NCBI RefSeq assembly: GCF_954871325.1
Contig: NC_088776.1
Coordinates: forward strand, 47,758,569-47,822,568
Direction: 5' to 3'
Source: Gordionus sp. m RMFG-2023
Lineage: Eukaryota; Nematomorpha; Gordioida; Chordodea; Parachordodidae
DNA length: 64,000 bases
Made by a program: the position numbers and the translations under genes. This document shows positions 1-10,679 of this stretch, in pieces. The first letter of the stretch is position 1. Each line of letters starts with the position of its first letter. The notes below the pieces were generated by a model, which saw only the letters and a program-made list of their open reading frames with translations, searched no databases and was not told the DNA's origin.

Positions 1-715
1 TTTAATGATTTAGTAGGGAAAGTATGGATTATTTTAGCTATGTTTATCATTTTATGCTATTTTTAAATCTTATGCTATTAAGTTAGTGAGGTGCCATTGG
101 GGATTTGTTTTGGGGCTGTATGCGATGTGCTATAGATACGTCTGGTATTGTTATTCCTCCTCTCATCACTTTATATCCTGATATATTCTTTAATCAGTCT
201 ATGGTTTGTAGGGTAGCCTTCACATCTGCAAACCAGCTATGTACATTAGATATAAAAAGGTTAATTTGAGAGGAGTGGCCACCAGGTCATGAGGTGAGGA
301 AGTTTGTCTTTAAACTTTAAAATATGTGTTTTCGATTTTCAGATTTAGATAAAAATCGGAAGGTCGAAAACAAATATTTTAAACACAAACTCCCTCATCT
401 TATGACCTTCTCACGATGTGGCTATTCCTCTCAAATTGACCTCTTTCTATCTAATGCCCAAAGTTGGCTTGTAGAATGAAAGCCATTTTTTATATAAATA
501 TCTCAGACCATGTAGTGATCAAAGGACACATCATAATATGAAGTGATGAGTGGAGGAATAACAACACAGACGCACTTTTAATAACATACAGCTCCAAAAC
601 AAATTCCCAAATGGTACTTCACAGGTATAAACGCATCAGTTAAAAATAGCGTATTACGACATAATTAGCACAAACTTAGTTTAGACAATCCGCTCTTTCC
701 CTACCAAATCAGTCA
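1..715. repeat. large imperfect palindrome (foldback repeat)
   Basis: The first ~345 bases reappear inverted in the next ~345. The motif TAGTAGGGAAAG near position 10 pairs with CTTTCCCTACCA near 697. TTATTCCTCCTCTCATCACTT (about 150-170) pairs with a segment near 540-560. GTTTGTCTTTAAACTTTAAA (305-324) pairs with TTTAAACACAAACTCCCTC near 379-397. The centre lies near 345. The left arm is cut by the window edge, so the full element and any target-site duplication cannot be seen. It is probably the body of a foldback DNA transposon. No coding capacity is recognised. Confidence 0.75.
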
Positions 716-999
716 AAGAATGCTGGTCGGACTTCAAACTCATTGTCTTCTTTGCATATAACAGTCTATCACAGTCGGGTACAATGGTTCTCGACCAAAA
801 ATATGATATTATTTATAAAAAAAGACAGCAGCTGGAAACTGGATCTATGGAGACTACCACGCAGTGATCGGAGAATTTTTCTAGCAAAAGGGCCGAAGGA
901 ATAGAAATAGCGACGCTTAAGAAGCTCAGACACTTCTGTAAACCGGCATACTTTTAAAAAATTACCTAACTTACCATACATGGGAGAAACCCATATTTA

Positions 1000-1235
1000 G
1001 ACCCCGAAGAGCATATAGCTATTTGGACTGAGTTTTACATGTCAGTCTTCGAATTAAGAATCCCTTCAAAAATATCGGACTTGCAACAGCAGGCTCGACA
1101 CCATCACCTTCTGAATTCTCCCTCATAGAAATTAAGAAAGCAATTAACAAACTAATAAACAACAAATCCTCTTGCTATTTGGAATGAACATATGAAAGCC
1201 GCCTCAACTGTGATAAATGAGATAAAAATATTATT
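1000..1235 (+). mobile_element. LINE reverse-transcriptase fragment (degenerate)
   Basis: On the + strand the frame after the CCCGAAGAG segment reads like the linker upstream of a LINE reverse transcriptase (EEHIAIWTEFYMSVFE). A shifted frame then reads SEFSLIEIKKAINKLINNKS, which resembles the first conserved block of non-LTR reverse transcriptases (EI..AI..L.N.K.PG.DG). The block stops before the expected PG.DG. At least one frameshift is needed between the two parts, so this is a decayed scrap. The clade cannot be assigned from so little sequence. Confidence 0.4.
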
Positions 1236-2429
1236 TGATTGATAAGAAATATATATAGTGAGTTTACCATAATTTTCTATAAGATACTTGTCACCTTTTT
1301 AGCCAACTCTTTCAATAATTTAGAACCCTTAATGTTCCTAACAGTTTTCTTAATTAAAAAGTATTTTAACATGACCATAATTTTATATGCCCTATGGGCT
1401 TTGCATTATCCTGAAGCTCTTTGCGCTTAATAATTTTTAAATATTTTGGGCTAGCCTTTGGCATAAGTTTTTTTTAAAAATCGGACTGGATTGAAAATAT
1501 AAAACCCGGGCAGTGCATCACCTCTGCAGGTCTATTTAAATAAAGATAAGCAAAGCTTTAAAACTTTGATTCAAAATCTAAAAATTTAATATATATTTCT
1601 TTCAATCAATTTTTTACATAGATAATAAATGGATTAAGGTTTATTTTTAACTAAAGTAGTAAATTTTAATATAATTTGTAAAAATATATAAAACAAAAAA
1701 TAATTTTAAATAATTTTTCTAAATATAAAACAAAAAATAATTTTATGTATATTTAAAATAATAATGTGCCAACTTGCGGACTTAATATTATAGAATTGTA
1801 TTCTTAGATTTAAATTATTGTAAATATAATTATATTAAAAGAATTAAAAAATCTATTAATAGATCGGATGAAATATAATTATTAATTTATATAACCTTAA
1901 TATTGAATATATCTAGTAATTTAATTTTTATATCATAAGAAAATGAATCTCAACTCAATTAATAGAGGATATAAAAATTTTTTTTACCTAAGCATTTACG
2001 GTTTAACTGTAAAATGGATACACTAAAATAAAAAACGATTCCATGAAAAATGATTTTCACGAAAAATATTTTTAATATTGAAAATAAAAGAATGATTATT
2101 TAAAATATTTAATATTTTTTTTATTATATAAATATTTTACATGTTATTTTTTTGTAATTTTTATTTTTAAGTTCAAATTTTCTGAAATTTTAAAAATTAA
2201 AAAAAAATAGATTCAAGGTTCTGGTTTATTAAAAATCAGAGTTTGGGTTCACAGTTCTGGTAAAAATGTCTAGAAAATTAATTCAAGAAAAAATAAATAA
2301 AAATTCTTATTTTATATGAGAACTTTAAACAAGAAGTTAAAATCTTCTGCCCCCCCCATAGTTTTGCTATTGATCTATATTTTGACCTTTAATGTGTTCT
2401 TTCCATAAAATCTTTTTAAATTTTCTTAG
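1236..2429. other. AT-rich intron or upstream DNA, nothing recognised
   Basis: This stretch is very AT-rich and holds short ORFs without codon bias. It ends in a good splice acceptor (TTTTCTTAG) at 2429, so at least its 3' part is intron of the ankyrin/SOCS gene. A run of nine C residues lies near 2351-2359. No upstream ankyrin exon was found here, so the 5' exons probably lie before the window. Confidence 0.6.
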
Positions 2430-2657
2430 GTGCTAATGTCCATTGCAAAGATCTTGAAGGTGATACACCATTACATATTTGTTGCAAAGTTGGAATAATT
2501 CATCCTACAATAAATTTAACAAAAATGGCTTCACTATTTATAGAATCGAGGGGTGGTATAATTTTACTCAACGATAAGAACAAAAAGGGTAAAACGCCAC
2601 TTCATCTAGCTGCAGAATGGGGTCTACCTCACTTAGTTGAATTATTAATCCAATCAG
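2430..2657 (+). CDS. ankyrin/SOCS gene, exon a (two ankyrin repeats)
   Basis: The acceptor is TTTTCTTAG before 2430 and the donor is G|GTTAAT after 2657; entry and exit are both phase 1, the usual phase for ankyrin exons that split the Gly codon between repeats. The translation runs from ANVHCKDLEGDTPLH through HLVELLIQSG. An insertion of about 15 residues between the repeats (THP-ASLFIESRGG region) makes the first unit longer than the usual 33 residues. Confidence 0.85.
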
Positions 2658-5600
2658 GTTAATTGATATATCACATGTTAAAATATTAATTTAAAAATTA
2701 ATATTTAGCTATTTTTAAATTTATGACATAAAGTAATTGAACAGTGTTTTACAATAACCCTTTTTTATTGTATTAACTTGTTGTTTGTTATCTAACTTAA
2801 ATGTAAAGAAATATTTTTTAAAACCATCTTGAAATGAATTTTAATTAACTCAAAAACAAATAATGTAAAAGTTTAAAATAGATATTCTTTTAACTAATAG
2901 GTCTAGTTAAGAAGGTGAACCGGAAAACCCCCACTCTTGGCGAGTATTTTTAAATATCATTATTAGCCTAAATTAAAGAAATAGCCAGTATTGTCATAGT
3001 TTAAATAAAGACTTATTTTTTTATAGGTAGCAGAATTGACGCCCTCGACGTTTCATATCGTACTCCCCTGCATTGTTGCGCAGACACACTGCTCCATTAT
3101 AATTCGCTAAGTAGTCGAAAATTGAATTTATTGGCCTTCGCGAATTGCGTCAAAATCTTTCTTATCAAAGGATGTGACCCTCTCAATTTGAGCCAAATGT
3201 TTTTTTCCCATCAAAGCAATTCGCCTCTCTTTTTTCAAAAGCCGATATTTTACAGGCCTAGTTGCAGTACCGACTCTAACGGATATCTGGGAGACATGAT
3301 CGATTCCAACAGTTATGGATCATCATCGTATTTTAATAATAATATAGCGAATGTGGATGGAAACGTTGATCTAAATATGTCCGATGAATCGGAAACGATT
3401 CGAAGGTATTTATTGTTTGTTTCTTTGGAAAGAGAGTACTATCGAAAAAAATTTAAATTTTGTAATTATCTATTATATTGTATATCGGTCGAAGATTTGT
3501 CCAGGCCCATATTTTAAAATTTTTTTTTATTTCAAATAATTTTGGCTCTATTTTAGGTTATGGTCCACCCCTTCATATGAACATTTATGAAAAAAGTCAA
3601 ATCACTTAAAATGACCACATATATTTGAAGCTACTATATTATTTTTAAACGATGTAACAGATTAGACAAATAAATTAAAATATACTTTTTATTTTAAATA
3701 TAAATAAAGATGGCTAAATTAATTATAAATTAAATATAAAAGAATATAATAGTAATTAATAAAGAAAATATATTAAATATTATATTAATTATATATAAAA
3801 TAGCTTATATTTTTTTATTAATACAAGAAGAGTATATAATAAAAAAATAATAATTAATAAAGATAATATATTAAATATTATATTAATTATATATTAAAAG
3901 TTGATTACATTATTTCATTAATACGGTATGTATTAAAAAATAATATTAATTGCAATGATAAAATAAATAAGCAATCAATTGAGAATAAACTAAATTATTA
4001 TGATTCAGAAAATTTATATTATATTCAGATAATTTACTATATTTTGGCAAACTCTTAATAATTTATAACAGACAGCACAATTATATTATAAATATATCTT
4101 TGATATAATATTAATAAAATTTATATCATGTATCTAATAATATAAATTTGAATTATGTAAAAATGCAATCACTTTTTTTGCATAATAAAGTATAAATTGA
4201 ATTAAAATTAATTTGATAATTCATTTTCATTAATAATATCTAATGATTATTTAGATATTATGTGATAAAATATTTTATAATAAATTAAGGAGCTTTTATT
4301 TTGTAATATAATACAATATATATTAAGTTATTTATATGAATTTAAATTGGAGTTTTAATTTGATAATATGTGGTAAAATATTTATATCTAAAATTAGAAT
4401 ATTTAAGATTAATTACTAATCAAAACTATCTACTTTGGATTGGTTTGCAAGTTTCTAAATGTTTTATGGTGATGCTAAATTCAGTAACAGTAAGTTTAGC
4501 TCTTCTTCCGCATTTTCTTCTACAGGTTTAATAGATTGCTTTCTTTCCAGGTTTATGCAACACATGATCATATCCTCCATAAAATATACAATCTTTATTT
4601 TGTCTAGTTTTCTAAAAAAATAAATTATTATATGTAAAAATTAACATATACTTTAATTTCTAATTAAGCTTTGATATTTGTTGTGATTTCTCTCCAACCT
4701 CTTGATCTTTATAGTTACCTCAATTAGCTGACAATATGGGCAATCCAATCTTTGGTAATCCTGGCCATTTTATGGGGAATCTAGTGGCCATTTAATAAAA
4801 ATTTATCAATACAACAAATAACTTATTTCATAAAAAAAATACGAACTAGAGGGACGAATGGAAGATATGATTATGTGTTGCATAAACCTGGCAAGAAAGC
4901 AATCTATTACGAGAAGAAAATGCGGAGGAAGAGCTAAACTTACTGTTACTGAATTTAGCATCACCATAAAACATTTAGAAACTTGCAAACCAATCCAAAG
5001 TAGATAGTTTTGATTAGTAATTAATCTTAAATATTCTAATTTTAGATATAAATATTTTACCACATATTATCAAATTAAAACTCCAATTTAAATTCATATA
5101 AATAACTTAATATATATTGTATTATATTACAAAATAAAAGCTCCTTAATTTATTATAAAATATTTTATCACATAATATCTAAATAATCATTAGATATTAT
5201 TAATGAAAATGAGTTATCAAATTAATTTTAATTCAATTTATACTTTATTATGCAAAAAAAGTGATTGCATTTTTATATAATTCAAATTTATATTACTAGA
5301 TATATGATATAAATTTTATAATATTATATCAAAGATATATTTATAATACAATTATGCTGTCTGCTATATATTAACCAGATACCTGCAGAGGTACCATTTG
5401 CACGGCCCGGCCCGGTTTTAAATTTTTTAGGCCCGGCCCGGATTTAAAATTTCAGGCCAGGCTCGGAATTTTTTAAAATTATATTCGACCTGGTATATAC
5501 AAAAATTCACCTATGAGGTATTTTACCATATTTTTCAGCGAGTATTATCGCTTATTATTTAAAAAATGCATGTAAAAAGCTAATATTTTGAGAATATTAT

Positions 5601-8600
5601 ATTGAATTTATAAAAATTATAAAACTGTTATTTATAAAAATGGATATTTTGAGCATATACTATATTTTATATTGCATTTATAAAAATAAAACTAATATTC
5701 ATAAAAATGGTAATAATATTTGTCATATACTATATTTTATATTACATTTAAAAAAAATAAAACTAATATTTAATTTATAAAAATGGGAAATATTTTGAGA
5801 ATATAATATATTGTATTTAATTTACTATTTAATTTATAAAATAAAAATAAATCGCTATTTAAAAAAATGCATGTATAATAAATAGTATTTTGAAAATATA
5901 ATCTAATTGCACAATATTAATATATTTTATTTTATAATATAAATTTTTAACAAAAGAAGATAATTGTATTATATAATATTGTAAAAAAAAATAATGAAAA
6001 ATGTTGGATTAAAAACTTTCATGACTCAAGGTAAATATAATAAATGCAATAAATATTTGACAGTTTGCAAAGTAAAAAACCAGCATGATTGACAAAACCT
6101 TATACTCAAGAAAGATATTAAAAATTCACAAATTATCATGAAGAAAGAGAAGCATATCTACCTTTTCAGGTTAAAGATTACTTCTTCTTTCTTCAAGAAT
6201 TCTCCCAGTAGTGAAAAAATTCCGCTCACAGCTTGCACTTAAAGCAGGAATTGCCAATTTTGCTAAAATTGGAAATTCGCTTTGATGAGCCGCCCACCAC
6301 TCTAACAAATTATCCACCTTAAATGTTTTATCTATTATTATGTAATTATAATATTCATCATCGGGTATTGACATATTACCAGAATTACCATCGCCCCATT
6401 TGTCATAAAACGATTCAGTTTGTTTAACAACAGTCGTAATTTGACTGGTCGATGGTATTTTATTTACTTCCTGAGCCTCTTGTAATTTAATATAATCTTT
6501 TATATAGTTTTCCGTCATTTTGCGATCTGTCCCTGACTACATACGTAATTGCTTGAATTTGGGACAGAGAAAAAGAAAAATAAAATGATACTTGTGTAAA
6601 ACAAATTTTTCAATTAAAAAATGCTTTATATTAAGTAAAATCAATTACAAACTTTAAGAAGTGATAATCCTTTATTTGATTGTTTTGGTAAAATATATTC
6701 TAAAAATTTAGATATGAATTATAAAAAAATATATTAATAATACTTGAATATTGGGGCTTATTTAAGATATTCCTTTATTTGATTGTTTTGGTAAAATATG
6801 TTGTAAAAATTTAGATATGAATTATAAAAAAATATATTTATACTTTGAATAAATTTGCAGGAAATTAATAATTAGATCGATCTGTGGGTTGTTAGGTAGT
6901 GTTAACCATCACCCAATATTATATTAATCATAACTATAATATAATATAATCTTATAAGTATAACCATTAACTCATAATGTAAAAATTTTTATAAAAAATA
7001 TTAAGGCCCGGTATGGCCCGGGTTTAACAATCTTAAGCCCGGCCCGGATATATTAAAAAAAAATTTTTTTAGGCCCGGCCTGGATATGTTTAAAAAAAAT
7101 TTTTTTAGGCCCGGCTCGGGTATATTTAAAAAATTTTTTGTAGGCCCAGCTCGGGTATATTTAAAAAATTTAAAATACGGCCCGGCCCTGCCCGGGCCGG
7201 GCTTGCAGGTCTCTGATATTAACAGATCTAGAGTATTAAGAGTTTGCTAAAATATTGTAAATTATCTGCAATTTATAATTTTGGATTGTAATATAAATTT
7301 TCTTATTTCTGAATCATTTTTTATATTTAATTTATAATTAATTTAACAATCTTTATTTATATTTTAATTTTATTTAAAATAAAAAGTATATTTTAATTTA
7401 TTTGTCTTGTCACATCTTTTCAAAATAATACAAATAATATTCCTTCAAATTTATATGTGACCATTTTAGGTCAGACCTTTTTCATAAATGTTCATATGAA
7501 GGGGTGGACTCCAGTGTTGTTAAAAGCTACTTTTAAAAGTAGCGCGCTATCGCTACCGCTATTTTATAAAAAAAGTAGCGCGCTATCGCTACTGCTATCG
7601 TTTTCAAATGAGTAGCGCGCTATTAGCTACTTTTTACGCTACTTTGATTTTTTTTTAATATTTTTTTTTACATAACTTTATTTCCACAAATAAAATATTG
7701 ATATAAAAACATGACTATAATTTGTTACATATATATATATAATTTATTTATTATTGCACTTTAATAATAATAACATTTCGGTACTGTCATCCCCAAGTCT
7801 AGAGCGACAATCAGAAAGTATAAGCTTTGCCATACTAAATAATCGTTCAGCACTAGCACTTGAGGGCAACGCAGTATTAAATTTAATAAACAAACTTTTT
7901 ATATGAAAAAAATCATCAAAAATATTTAAATTAGTATTTTTAGATTTAAAAAAAGCATCTAGAAGTTAATTAAAAATACTTCAGTATATTCTTTAATAAA
8001 AGTATGCTCCTCCACATTAAAATACTGTATTCCCATTTGATCCAATATATAATTCATTTCCATTTTTTTCTCATCTAGAAACAATGCTAAAAGTTTCATA
8101 GCATTGTAAACACTATTCCATTTTGTAGTGTTTGGTGTCAATAAATAACGTCCTAATTTTTTTTTGAAAATATCAGACGTCTTTGATGACTTATTTTGTT
8201 TATTCCAAAGAGCTTGGCATTTAGAAAATAATCCTCATTTAATAATGCTTCTTCAGCATCCACTGTCGCAACTAAATTTAGGTTGTGGCAGGAACAACGA
8301 TGATGGTAGGTAACATAGAAGACTTTATTGAAGATCCTAAATATTATAAATTTATTTTATATTGGTGAAAAATTAAATATAAAATAATTTAAAACCGAGG
8401 ATGTCATGAACATCAATTATCTCAAACTCCATTTCATCATCCTCTACTTGTTCTCCATCTTCAATATTTTTGTCAGGAATATTACTAGTATTGTTATTAT
8501 TATTATCTTCCCCAAATACTCTATATTATTTATATCATATTATAAAAAAATTATAATAAATTTAAAACCTGAAGCCTTCAGGAAATTAGACCCATTATCC

Positions 8601-10553
8601 GTAATCATCTTACAAACCTTGTTTTGAATTTTGTAAGACCTATGGATTTCTGCAATAATATTGGCTAGAATGTCATAAGTTTGACAGTCAATTATATTCT
8701 TTAGCTAACGCTACAGATTTTCGTTTAAGATTTTTAGGATCAATCCAATGTGCAGTTACTCCTCATTTTTACCTTCTATTGTGAGTCCATCAATCTGCCG
8801 TTGTACAGACGTAGGAGACATCTGATAGATTTAATATCAAAGATTCTTTCATTTCCTTAAAGCTCTCCAAAATTCTTGCCATCAATGTCTGCCGGCAAAA
8901 TATCTTGGTCCGTGGAGAAATAGTGTTTATCATCTTTATAAAAGAATCATTATCCACCAAGGATAATGGTTGAACTGTATCTATTATAAAGTTCATAATG
9001 ACTTTGTCAGCCAATTTTTGTGATACACCAGGTGTTGATGAATCCAAATTGGTTAATTTTGTTTGTATTAAATTTGATTTGGAAATGGGTTTATCTTCTT
9101 CCATTACCCCAAAACTTTTGAGATATTTTTCAATCTCTTTATAATTTGAAGTGTGCACAGTCTAAAATTATAAAATACTTAGAATAAAAATTATGTAGGA
9201 GATAAGTACATAAAAATGATTGAAATAACTATTTTAAAATGTTTTAAATAATTTAGATAAAATTTATGAATATATAAAAAAAATGATTGGTTTTTGATTT
9301 TAAATTATTTTAAAAATTAAAGATTAGCCTACACATTGATATTAAATTTGTTTAATATATTACATTTTAATGTTTTTTTCAAATTAAAGCTGCTCGTATG
9401 ATTTGAAGAGATAATTTTGCGGCACATCTTGCACCGAAACCGATATCCAGTATTAATTTTTTCTTCAAGGTTAAAATATTTCTTGAATTTTTGGAAAGGA
9501 TCATCTATATTTTGCTCATTTTCCAAAGAAATTTCAATATCTTCAACAATCTCACACATAATAAGATTTATAATGCTTAATATAAAATGTAAAATGAAAT
9601 ATAAAATAAGATAAAAGCTAGGATATACCAATAACGGAATTTCAAAAATATATAATTTAATGAATGCGCAAAATATAAATTAAATACAGATTGCTATTTA
9701 ACAACTGTTTTTATCTAATATATAACAATAATGTATATTTTTAAATATAAATTTCAAAATTAAATTAAATAAAAGGATTATAATTTTAGATTTTATAAAA
9801 AATATATTTTAATAATTTTTAGATGTATTTATTATGTAAAATTGAAAGTAGCGAAGTAGCGCGCTATAGCTACCGCTACTGGTAGCGCGCTATTTTAACA
9901 ACACTGGTGGACTCTAACCGTATTTTTATTCCCTTTATATGATTTTCCATTTGGTTAATTGATAAAATTAAAATAATTTTTTTAAGAATAATGGGTCTGG
10001 TCCGGGTTTTATTACAGATTTTTTTAGGCGCGACTCGGTTTGAATTGATTAATTTTAAGGCTGGCCTGGATTACAATTTTACGGGACGGGTTTCTGCGCA
10101 GGTTTCTGATAGATATAAAAATTTTAATTTTTATACTATTTTATTTTAACCACTTTTTTTTTACCTCAAAGCCACAATACTTTTTTGAATTCTATCCTGC
10201 AACCTACTCAACATTCGAACGTTCCTCTTCCCATGTCTTGCATTCGATCATTCATAGAAGGCCATTTAAAACGTAGTTTTAAAAGCTCTCATTCTAATTT
10301 AAATAACTTTATTGGGATAAATGCTATCAAAAAATCTCACATGTTGAACCCTCCTTTGGCTCATCTGATGATGAACGATCCTGAATTGTGGGAAGTATTA
10401 AGTCGGCACGTACCTCCTTCCCTTAGACATTCTTGCCGGGTTCTTATAAGATCGAGAGTTAATATGACTCAGGATAAATTTATTATAGCTGTTAATAAAT
10501 ATTTTAAAATACCCACAACTTTGAAGGAATATTTATTGCGAGTTCCGATATAA
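2430..10553 (+). CDS. ankyrin-repeat/SOCS-box protein (ASB-like), 3' part of gene, three exons
   Basis: ASB proteins are substrate adaptors: ankyrin repeats bind the target, and the SOCS box recruits Elongin B/C and Cullin-5 to ubiquitinate it. Three exons, 2430-2657, 3027-3405 and 10172-10553, join in consistent phases (1 in, then 1, then 2) and end at TAA. They contain three ankyrin units with the signature TPLH (GDTPLHICCKVG, GKTPLHLAAEWGLPHLVELL, RTPLHCCAD). An acidic, Asn/Ser-rich spacer follows, then a C-terminal SOCS box. The BC-box SLRHSCRVLI fits (S/T/P)LxxxCxxxI, and IPTTLKEYL sits where the Cullin-box LPxPxxLxxYL is expected. At least one upstream exon is missing, because the first exon opens in phase 1 inside a repeat. 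The last intron (3406-10171) is almost filled by nested DNA transposons, with no damage to splice sites. The family call is firm; the ASB subtype is not known. Confidence 0.85.
3027..3405 (+). CDS. ankyrin/SOCS gene, exon b (ankyrin repeat plus spacer)
   Basis: The acceptor is TTTTTTTATAG before 3027 and the donor is AG|GTATTT after 3405 (phase 2). The exon encodes a third ankyrin unit (DALDVSYRTPLHCCAD, then VKIFLIKGCDPLNL). After it comes a polar spacer rich in Ser and Asn (SNSYGSSSYFNNNIANVDGN), probably disordered. The open frame runs on past the donor to about 3517; the shorter end is preferred because only it joins in phase to the SOCS-box exon. Confidence 0.8.
5376..7215 (-). mobile_element. 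hAT transposon, GGCCCGG family, TSD ATATTAAC
   Basis: An exact 8-bp duplication ATATTAAC flanks it (5368-5375 and 7216-7223). The left end is CAGATACCTGCAGAGG; the right end, inverted, is CAGAGACCTGCAAGCCCGG. Both sub-terminal zones carry repeated GGCCCGGCCCGG blocks separated by A/T runs. On the minus strand at 6171-6518 the frame holds the hAT C-terminal dimerisation domain, with LLEWWAAHQSEFPILAKLA followed by SCERNFFTTGRILEERRSNL. The rest of a transposase is missing, so this copy is internally deleted and inactive. It sits inside the right arm of the foldback element at 3556-9919 and is therefore younger than it. Confidence 0.9.
6171..6518 (-). pseudogene. hAT transposase C-terminal fragment (dimerisation domain)
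   Basis: A 115-codon open frame ends in the hATC signature: W..H...FP.LA.LA..L......CER.FF..GRI...RR..L. An upstream acidic linker (DKWGDGNSGNMSIPDDEYY) is also typical of the region before hATC. It lacks the zinc finger and the catalytic core, so it is a remnant of the surrounding hAT element and not a host gene. Confidence 0.8.
8790..9158 (-). pseudogene. hAT transposase core fragment
   Basis: A 122-codon frame includes SLVDNDSFIKMINTISPRTK and ends LSDVSYVCTTAD. This matches the hAT block in which a Phe-x-x-Met-x-x-x-x-x-Pro motif precedes the catalytic Asp region (V..T.D.W). The frame ends at this point, and the rest of the core is out of frame downstream. It belongs to the 7512-9906 element. 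Confidence 0.7.
9329..9631 (-). pseudogene. BED-type zinc finger fragment of hAT transposase
   Basis: The frame holds DPFQKFKKYFNLEEKINTGY followed by RFRCKMCRKIISSNHTSSFN. The CxxC pair and the downstream SFNLKKTL (expected S.L..H) are the layout of a BED finger, the DNA-binding domain at the N terminus of many hAT transposases. It is the most upstream part of the transposase of the enclosing element. Confidence 0.6.
9960..10112. mobile_element. degraded right end of a GGCCCGG-family hAT MITE
   Basis: Blocks GGGTCTGGTCCGGGT, GGCGCGACTCGG and GGCTGGCCTGG separated by T-rich runs end in GCGCAGGTTTCTGAT, the inverted form of the CAGAGACCTGC terminus. No left end or duplication could be matched. 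It sits in the intron just before the SOCS-box exon. Confidence 0.5.
10172..10553 (+). CDS. ankyrin/SOCS gene, terminal exon (SOCS box)
   Basis: The acceptor is a long pyrimidine tract ending ACCTCAAAG before 10172. Phase 2 entry joins AG from exon b to C (Ser). The product continues PLPMSCIRSFIEGHLKRSF, then ELWEVLSRHVPP, the BC-box SLRHSCRVLI, and IPTTLKEYLLRVPI before the TAA stop at 10551-10553. The SOCS box is at the extreme C terminus as in ASB proteins. The nearest AATAAA downstream is at about 10805-10810. Confidence 0.85.
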
Positions 10554-10593
10554 TGTTTTTTATTATTAAATATATATATATATATGATTTTGG

Positions 10594-10675
10594 TTAACCC
10601 CTCATTTACCGTTAGTGCGAATTTGCATACTTTGCCACGAATTTGCGCTAACTGTGAATGCAGGGTAATGGGTTG
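10594..10675. repeat. short hairpin repeat
   Basis: AACCCCTCATTTACCGTTAG on the left pairs imperfectly with CTAACTGTGAATGCAGGGTA and ATGGGTT on the right, around a core containing CGAATTTGC. It looks like a small MITE remnant in the 3' flank of the ankyrin/SOCS gene. No duplication was identified. Confidence 0.4.
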
Positions 10676-10679
10676 GTGC

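Larger units (their letters stand above)
7512..9906 (-). mobile_element. hAT transposon with BED-finger transposase remnant, TSD GTGGACTC
   Basis: An exact 8-bp duplication GTGGACTC lies at 7504-7511 and 9907-9914. The terminal inverted repeats begin CAGTGTTGTTAAAA on the left and CAGTGTTGTTAAAATAGCGC on the right. Both ends have sub-terminal GTAGCGCGCTA palindromes (7540-7640, 9845-9893). Minus-strand reading gives transposase pieces in order. A BED-type finger region is at about 9631-9370 (RFRCKMCRKIISSNHTSSFN), and a core piece at 9158-8790 (NDSFIKMINTISPRTKI, then SDVSYVCTTAD). A middle piece is near 8141-7959, and the C-terminal dimerisation block near 7870-7770 (SASAERLFSMAKLILSDCR). 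Several stops and frameshifts separate the pieces. At 2.4 kb it is close to full length but dead. Confidence 0.9.
3556..9919. mobile_element. foldback DNA element with FLYWCH-like remnant, split by two hAT insertions
   Basis: The ends are inverted copies: 3556 starts GGTTATGGTCCACCCC and the right end at 9919 reads, inverted, GGTTAGAGTCCACCCC. The left arm runs about 3556-4616. The right arm is 4840-5375 plus 7224-7511 plus 9915-9919, interrupted by the two hAT elements. Near the arm tips of the loop both arms carry a related coding scrap. Read on the + strand at about 4858-4997 (and inverted at 4440-4580) it gives YDYVLHKPGKKAIYY, then CGGRAKLTVTEF and IKHLETCKP. This resembles the FLYWCH/WRKY-GCM1 zinc finger often carried by Mutator-like transposases. 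A clear target-site duplication is not seen (TCTATTTTA left, GTATTTTTA right, a poor match), so the Mutator-like call is tentative. It fills most of the last intron of the ankyrin/SOCS gene. Confidence 0.65.

Noticed and set aside
4806-5063. 85-codon minus-strand ORF
   Set aside because: It is the opposite strand of the FLYWCH-like coding scrap in the foldback arm, and it has no codon character of its own.
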